Of a DNA stretch of 9,462 bases, positions 6,402 through 9,462 are shown in pieces. Under the pieces are notes generated by a model. That model made no database searches. It saw nothing but the letters and a program-made list of their open reading frames with translations, and was not told the DNA's origin. The stretch is from positions 1 through 9,462 of the forward strand of contig JASEHY010000048.1 in NCBI GenBank assembly GCA_030018555.1. The letters are read 5' to 3'. Origin of the DNA: Planctomycetota bacterium. Lineage in GTDB: Bacteria > Planctomycetota > MHYJ01 > JACQXL01. A program made the translations under genes and the position numbers. Positions within the stretch are counted from its first letter, which is position 1. Every line of letters starts with the position of its first letter.

Positions 6402-6450
6402 TTCCCTATTATGGGATATTGTTCCACTTTATGGGATTTTTACCTACTTC
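6402..6450 (-). promoter_or_regulatory. Candidate MraZ operator: 20-bp-period direct repeats upstream of mraZ
   Basis: On the plus strand, units at 6402-6417 and 6422-6437 agree at 13 of 16 positions. Both contain ATGGGAT (6411-6417 and 6431-6437), exactly 20 bp apart, and both begin TTCC. A weaker third half-unit follows (ACCTACTT, 6443-6450). Read on the gene strand, G-rich boxes (GTAGG, GTGGA, AGGGA) alternate every ten bases with CCCAT boxes. Known MraZ operators are TGGG-containing direct repeats with a period of about 10 bp upstream of mraZ, so position and helical phasing fit. The assignment is inference. Confidence 0.55.
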
Positions 6451-6454
6451 CTAC

Positions 6455-6475
6455 ACTATATTATCGTCCTGTCAA
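6455..6475 (-). promoter_or_regulatory. Candidate mraZ promoter with AT-rich upstream tract
   Basis: On the minus strand a perfect TTGACA (6475-6470) is preceded by a long A/T tract (6477-6523) that could act as an UP element. The -10 is unclear: TATAGT (6460-6455) is only nine bases away, and nothing good lies 16-18 bases downstream, where the repeats begin. A sigma70-type promoter is likely in this area; its exact parts are not settled. Confidence 0.4.
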
Positions 6476-6477
6476 GA

Positions 6478-6513
6478 AAAAATCTTTATTATTATAAAAA
6501 CAGTTAGATTTTT
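6478..6513. other. AT-rich inverted repeat in the mraZ upstream spacer
   Basis: AAAAATCT (6478-6485) and AGATTTTT (6506-6513) form an 8-bp inverted repeat with a 20-nt loop, directly upstream of the -35-like box. It could be a weak terminator for the hflX-pyrF unit or part of an UP element. The rest of the 6390-6771 spacer, between about 6525 and 6635, shows no gene or clear signal. Confidence 0.35.
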
Positions 6514-6681
6514 ATTATTTTATCGTCGTTCTCAATCATACATCAAATAGAGTAGTGGCACCTCTCACACCACAACATATTGTGTATTACTGAAATGTAG
6601 CGATAGAAGGGAGAGAACTCTTTATAAGAAATATTCGGGGCGGTCGTCCCGCGAGAAAGTTACCCACAAGATTATCTCTAA

Positions 6682-6722
6682 CGGGGCAGGGAGACAGCGA
6701 AGCGGAGCCCCGATTTATCGGG
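6682..6722. repeat. Overlapping hairpins downstream of pyrF (CCCCGAT family)
   Basis: CGGGGC (6682-6687) pairs with GCCCCG (6707-6712). Alternatively, CCCGAT (6709-6714) pairs with ATCGGG (6717-6722). The two stems share bases and exclude each other. The element lies about 50 bp past the pyrF stop. It could end that transcript, but no T-run follows, so I list it as a repeat of the same palindrome family. Confidence 0.5.
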
Positions 6723-6771
6723 ATATGAATAATGCGGGGTAGGATGGTGAAACAGTGATTTGTGGTAAATA

Positions 6772-7647
6772 CTACTTCTTGTTCTTTCTAACCTGATTAA
6801 TCTGGTTGTTCATTTCTATCACTGCCTGTTGAATAGCGTCCTGCCAGTTCTTCTTGGTGGGGTTTTCGTAGGCATAAATAATACTCCTGCTGGCGTTGAT
6901 GATAGCCCCTACACCATCGGTGTTGAAATAATCCCTGAGGTCATCTGCTTTAGCGCCTTGAGCGCCATAGCCAGGCACTAAAAATATAGCCAGTGGTAGA
7001 AGTCCTCTTATTATCCTCGCCTCTTCAGGAAATGTTGCTCCCACCACCGCACCCACTGATGAATATCCTTTGGTACCTATAAACCCTTTTCCAATAATGC
7101 TTATCTTTTCGGCAATCAGTTCGTATAGTTTGCGTCCATCCTGAAGAACTACATCCTGAAAGTCTTTAGAGCCCGGATTAGAGGTCTTGAGCAGTATAAA
7201 TAGCCCCTTGCCCTTATCAGCGCAGGATTTGGTAAATGGCTCTATGCTATCAACTCCGAGGAAGGGATTGACGGTAATGGAATCAGCGGATGAGTTTTCA
7301 AGATATGCCTCGGCGTATGCCTGAGCAGTAGAAGCAATATCAGAGCGTTTGACATCTGCAATAACAATCAACCCTTGTTTATGTGCGTATTCTATCGTAT
7401 CAAAAAAGCATTTAACCCCTTCAGAGTGATATCTTTCATAAAAGGCGGATTGTGGTTTTACTGCCACCGCATAATCTTTAACGATGTCTATAATTGACTT
7501 GTTGAATTCAAATATGGCAGAAGGCGTAGAATGTGTCTTTCGGGATATCTCCTGAGGGATAAGTTCAGGGTTGGGGTCAAGCCCGACACAGACACAGGTG
7601 TTTTTAGTATTGATTAATTCTATTACTCTATCAGCAAAGTTTTTCAT
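6772..7647 (-). CDS. pyrF: Orotidine 5'-phosphate decarboxylase (long, type 2 form)
   Basis: The enzyme decarboxylates OMP to UMP, the last step of de novo pyrimidine synthesis, in the cytoplasm. The 291 residues match the longer bacterial subfamily (about 270-290). The catalytic D-x-K-x-x-D signature is DVKRSD at 98-103. FEFNKSIID (47-55), VKPQSAFYE (63-71), NPFLG (127-131), ILLKTSNPGS (151-160), the phosphate-binding VPGYGAQGA (224-232) and NASRSI (251-256) all fit the TIM-barrel family. The ATG at 7647 lies one base after the hflX TAG, with GAGGT inside the hflX 3' end as ribosome-binding site, so translation is probably coupled. No other pyrimidine gene is nearby. Pairing with hflX is likely an operon of convenience. 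Confidence 0.96.
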   Translation of the reverse strand: MKNFADRVIELINTKNTCVCVGLDPNPELIPQEISRKTHSTPSAIFEFNKSIIDIVKDYAVAVKPQSAFYERYHSEGVKCFFDTIEYAHKQGLIVIADVKRSDIASTAQAYAEAYLENSSADSITVNPFLGVDSIEPFTKSCADKGKGLFILLKTSNPGSKDFQDVVLQDGRKLYELIAEKISIIGKGFIGTKGYSSVGAVVGATFPEEARIIRGLLPLAIFLVPGYGAQGAKADDLRDYFNTDGVGAIINASRSIIYAYENPTKKNWQDAIQQAVIEMNNQINQVRKNKK

Positions 7648-7648
7648 T

Positions 7649-8950
7649 CTACCTCACTTTCAACCCCAATTCTTTTGCTTTTTGTAAATCACGATAGCCC
7701 AGTCTGACCCTTACCTTAAAGGAAGAATCATCTGAAGATTTGCTCAATATTACGGCTCTTTCGTAGAGATACGCCATAAGCCGACCATTTTCTACCGGTA
7801 TCTTTACGGTCAATTCCCGTTGTCGTCTGCTCATAATATCGTCTATTCTGTTTTCCAATTCTTGTAATCCTGTTCTTTTAAGGGCTGAAATAGGACAGCC
7901 GGCTGGGAATTCCCTTTGAAGCAGTTGTAGTTCCAGAGAATCAGCAAGGTCAATCTTGTTAAGGATAATAATAATCTCTTTATTATCACACTGGATTTCC
8001 TTTAATACAGAATTAACAGCGGAAATCTGTTCTTCTGCGTCAGGCGATGAGGCATCAACTATATGCAGTAGAAGGTCTGCCTGGCGGACTTCTTCCAAAG
8101 TCGCATGGAATGAGGAGAGAAGATTAGAGGGAAGATTCCTGATAAAACCGACCGTGTCGCTCAGAAGAACTCTCTGTCCATTACTTAATTCCCAGATATT
8201 GGTTTTGGTATCAAGGGTAGAAAAGAGTTTATCTTCGGTTAACTGTTTTAAGTTAGTAATGGTATTCATTAAGGTGGATTTTCCGGCGTTGGTATAGCCG
8301 ACTAAAGCGACGGTGAAATTATCAGAGCGGGATGAGACCTCTTGCTTGCGTCTTATCTGTATCCTTTTCAGTTCCTTCTTAAGATTAGTGATACGGTTGA
8401 AAGCCAATCGGCGGTCAACCTCCAATTGTTTCTCGCCCGGTCCTCGCGCCCCTCTTACGCCACCTGCCAGACGAGAAAGATGACTCCAGAGATGCTTTAG
8501 ACGAGGAAGAGCGTATTCTAATTGTGCCAGTTCAAGTTGCAATTTCGCCTGTTTAGTTCTCGCATGTATTCCAAAGATTGCCAGAATCAGTTCTGTTCGG
8601 TCAATAACACGAGTCTGTAATACCGATTCTAAATTTCTAACTTGAGCAGGTGAGAGGTCGTTATTAAAGATGATATAGTCTGGTTTTTTCTCTTTTATTA
8701 GATAGGACATCTCGTCGGCTTTACCCCTGCCGATATAGTAGGCAGAGTCAGGGGCTGGACGTTTCTGGACAACTTTCCCAACCACAATAGCACCGACTGT
8801 GTAAGATAGTTGAGATAATTCCTCAAAAGAATCTATTCTCTCACTCTCACGCCCCTTATCACTTGTCCCGTAGGGAGAGGTGAGAGATACATTAACCAGA
8901 ATAGCCCTTTTTTGGAAGACTGATATAAAAGAATCTTTCATTGGAATCAT
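7649..8950 (-). CDS. hflX: GTPase HflX
   Basis: HflX is a ribosome-binding GTPase that splits stalled ribosomes under stress. The 433 residues show the N-terminal HflX domain with YIGRGKADE (72-80) and FNNDLSPAQVRNLE (95-108). VIDRTELILAIFGIHA (115-130) and GGVRGARGPGEKQLE (163-177) follow, then a helical linker. The G domain has the P-loop GYTNAGKST (218-226), FSTLDTKT (243-250), DTVGFI (265-270) and NKID (331-334). All nucleotide-binding motifs are intact. Residues about 22-38 (SLTSPYGTSDKGRESER), between the first strand and the conserved EEL..L helix, are encoded by a palindromic element and lengthen this loop. No Shine-Dalgarno precedes the ATG at 8950. A second ATG at 8941 may be the real start given the promoter position. 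Confidence 0.96.
   Translation of the reverse strand: MIPMKDSFISVFQKRAILVNVSLTSPYGTSDKGRESERIDSFEELSQLSYTVGAIVVGKVVQKRPAPDSAYYIGRGKADEMSYLIKEKKPDYIIFNNDLSPAQVRNLESVLQTRVIDRTELILAIFGIHARTKQAKLQLELAQLEYALPRLKHLWSHLSRLAGGVRGARGPGEKQLEVDRRLAFNRITNLKKELKRIQIRRKQEVSSRSDNFTVALVGYTNAGKSTLMNTITNLKQLTEDKLFSTLDTKTNIWELSNGQRVLLSDTVGFIRNLPSNLLSSFHATLEEVRQADLLLHIVDASSPDAEEQISAVNSVLKEIQCDNKEIIIILNKIDLADSLELQLLQREFPAGCPISALKRTGLQELENRIDDIMSRRQRELTVKIPVENGRLMAYLYERAVILSKSSDDSSFKVRVRLGYRDLQKAKELGLKVR
8837..8887. repeat. Palindromic element in frame near the 5' end of hflX (TCCCGTAGGGA family)
   Basis: TCTCTCAC (8837-8844) and GTGAGAGA (8880-8887) form an 8-bp outer stem. CTCTC continues against GAGAG, and CCCT (8853-8856) against AGGG (8872-8875) after a bulge. 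The undecamer TCCCGTAGGGA (8866-8876) recurs in the same orientation at 9212-9222. In hflX it encodes a polar loop of about 17 residues, keeps frame and avoids all conserved motifs. Confidence 0.6.
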
Positions 8951-8953
8951 TTT

Positions 8954-8982
8954 ACAATAAACTCAATTATTAAAGAAGTCAA
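8954..8982 (-). promoter_or_regulatory. Candidate hflX promoter
   Basis: On the minus strand TTGACT (8982-8977) and TATTGT (8959-8954) are separated by 17 bases, a fair sigma70-like match. The expected transcription start (about 8948-8946) would coincide with, or fall just past, the ATG at 8950. This implies a leaderless message or use of the ATG at 8941. Confidence 0.5.
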
Positions 8983-8993
8983 GGAAAACTAAC

Positions 8994-9059
8994 CACAGAT
9001 ACACACAGATTAACACGGATTTCGGCTCTGTGTTTATCTTATCTGTGTTTATCTGCGTG
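8994..9059. repeat. CACAGAT-type imperfect inverted repeat, intergenic
   Basis: Left arm 8994-9020 has CACAGAT repeated as CACAGATA, CACAGATT and a degenerate ACACGGAT. The right arm 9027-9059 is its approximate reverse complement, with CTGTGTTTATCT twice. Together they make a hairpin of about 27-30 bp with mismatches. Repeats of this kind are widespread between genes in many environmental bacterial genomes. No coding potential is seen. Confidence 0.55.
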
Positions 9060-9096
9060 AACTTGTAGTGAGTAAAACGAATCTATCTGCCCGTTC

Positions 9097-9110
9097 CGCC
9101 CGTACGGGCG
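9097..9110. repeat. Perfect palindrome (CCCGTACGGG family)
   Basis: CGCCCGTACGGGCG is perfectly self-complementary. Its decamer core is shared with the ftsI-murE junction element. A GGTTCGTAGAGTG (9115-9127) follows and is found inverted at 9381-9393. Confidence 0.6.
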
Positions 9111-9139
9111 TCAGGGTTCGTAGAGTGGTTGCAGTTTTC

Positions 9140-9168
9140 TTGACCTTGTTAGAAATATGTGATAGAAT
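9140..9168 (+). promoter_or_regulatory. Sigma70-type promoter for the right-edge secreted protein gene
   Basis: TTGACC (9140-9145), a 17-base spacer and TAGAAT (9163-9168) give a strong match. Transcription would start near 9175, leaving a leader of about 80 nt that is mostly hairpin (9175-9223) before the ATG at 9258. This is the clearest promoter in the window. Confidence 0.65.
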
Positions 9169-9174
9169 AGTACC

Positions 9175-9223
9175 ATCCCTCACGGGATAAGTTTATCCTG
9201 TCCTTACAGGATCCCGTAGGGAT
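9175..9223 (+). repeat. Nested hairpins in the leader of the right-edge gene
   Basis: ATCCCT-C-ACGGGAT (9175-9188) pairs with ATCCCGTAGGGAT (9211-9223) with one bulged base. Inside are two competing small stems: GGATAA (9185-9190) with TTATCC (9193-9198), and ATCCTGT (9195-9201) with ACAGGAT (9206-9212). The structure would form right at the 5' end of the transcript. Its outer arm carries TCCCGTAGGGA, shared with the hflX element. Confidence 0.55.
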
Positions 9224-9257
9224 AAGGGTTGCTACTGTCAAAGAAGAGTATTGATAG

Positions 9258-9462
9258 ATGAAATATATCTCTCTAATCTTGGTGTGTTTTTTAGTGTGGC
9301 TGTTAGCATCCGCCCCCCGATGTATATCGGGGTGGGCGGATGCGTTACAGCCAACTATACCCGGCAGTAATTCTCCCGTACACTCTACGAACCATGACTG
9401 GTTCTCAGAGCGACCCTTCGGATGCAGAGCATCCTCAGGATACGAAGCAGAACCCGGAACGG
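9258..9462 (+). CDS. Secreted protein with signal peptide, 3' part outside window
   Basis: From the ATG at 9258 the frame is open to the window end (68 codons). It begins MKYISLILVCFLVWLLASA, a clear Sec signal peptide with a lysine, a hydrophobic core and an A-x-A-like end. The next residues (PTIPGSNSPVHSTNHDWFSE) resemble the start of Ig-like or fibronectin-like modules in large extracellular proteins (a P-x-x-x-S..H-x-x-x-x-W-F/Y pattern); that is only a weak impression. A fair AAGAAGAG lies about nine bases upstream, and a good promoter is at 9140-9168. Two palindromes (9297-9353 and 9416-9447) are read in frame, the first exactly at the signal-peptide cleavage region. The gene diverges from hflX. 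Function unknown; the likely location is outside the cytoplasmic membrane. Confidence 0.65.
   Translation, partial: MKYISLILVCFLVWLLASAPRCISGWADALQPTIPGSNSPVHSTNHDWFSERPFGCRASSGYEAEPGT
9297..9353. repeat. 57-bp palindromic element in frame inside a signal-peptide region (CCCCGAT family)
   Basis: CCCCGAT (9315-9321), loop GTAT, ATCGGGG (9326-9332). After a two-base TG offset the stem continues with GCATCCGCC (9306-9314) against GGCGGATGC (9335-9343), and then TGGCTGT (9297-9303) against ACAGCCA (9347-9353). It encodes about A-S-A-P-R-C-I-S-G-W-A-D-A, so the signal peptidase site would be supplied by the element. GTTA occurs on both sides (9302-9305 and 9344-9347), possibly a target duplication. 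Confidence 0.75.
9416..9447. repeat. Second in-frame palindrome in the right-edge gene
   Basis: CTTCG (9416-9420) with CGAAG (9443-9447) is the outer pair. GATGC (9421-9425) with GCATC (9429-9433) is the inner stem, with a TCAGGATA stretch unpaired on the right. It is read in frame as roughly P-F-G-C-R-A-S-S-G-Y-E-A, a composition unlike the residues before it. Confidence 0.5.

Noticed and set aside
6411..6500. Short plus-strand frame starting in the mraZ operator region
   Set aside because: About 29 codons, no ribosome-binding site, and it overlaps promoter and operator sequence.
7956..8297. 113-codon plus-strand open frame opposite hflX
   Set aside because: It is antisense to the HflX GTPase domain, whose motifs fix the real frame. 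No ribosome-binding site or recognisable product.
8994..9059. CRISPR-like array suggested by repeated CACAGAT/CTGTG units
   Set aside because: The units form one imperfect inverted repeat, not regularly spaced direct repeats with unique spacers.

Overview
The window comes from a bacterial chromosome of moderate, slightly AT-leaning composition that is sprinkled with short GC-rich palindromes. The gene set (division and cell-wall cluster, a MurE with the DNPR signature of meso-diaminopimelate-adding enzymes, HflX, a long-form PyrF) points to a peptidoglycan-making bacterium. Secreted NPCBM-type proteins plus many small hairpin elements suggest an uncultivated lineage of the Omnitrophota/Desantisbacteria/Planctomycetes kind. 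That placement is an impression, not a result.

Layout. At the left edge a rightward gene (1-603) encodes the C-terminal part of an NPCBM-domain protein whose start lies outside the window. It converges on a leftward division/cell-wall (dcw) operon. In transcription order this is mraZ (6389-5919), an unrecognised 89-residue gene (5872-5603), rsmH/mraW (to 4657), an ftsL-like gene (to 4238), the class B transpeptidase ftsI (to 2443) and murE (to 849). The cluster stops at murE: murF, mraY, murD, ftsW and the rest are not adjacent. Upstream of mraZ is a 382-bp spacer with an AT-rich tract, a -35-like box and a 20-bp-period direct repeat that I read as the MraZ operator. Further right is a second leftward pair, hflX-pyrF (8950-6772), separated by one base and probably translationally coupled. 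At the right edge a rightward gene with its own good sigma70-type promoter (9140-9168) begins at 9258. It encodes a signal peptide and runs off the window.

How the genes work together. MraZ probably autoregulates the dcw operon. RsmH methylates 16S rRNA. FtsL, FtsI and MurE serve septal peptidoglycan synthesis and precursor supply. PyrF supplies UMP, from which the UDP-linked precursors used by MurE derive, although it is in a separate transcription unit. HflX is a ribosome-associated GTPase.

The most unusual feature is a set of short palindromic elements that recur between genes and inside them. Several share exact cores: CCCCGAT-loop-ATCGGGG, TCCCGCC-NN-GGCGGGA, CCCGTACGGG and TCCCGTAGGGA. 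At least four elements lie in frame inside coding sequence: the NPCBM gene, murE, hflX and the right-edge secreted protein (twice). All five junctions of the dcw operon carry a hairpin. This resembles, in behaviour though not in demonstrated homology, the in-frame palindromic elements known from Rickettsia. No tRNA, rRNA, CRISPR array or transposase gene was seen.
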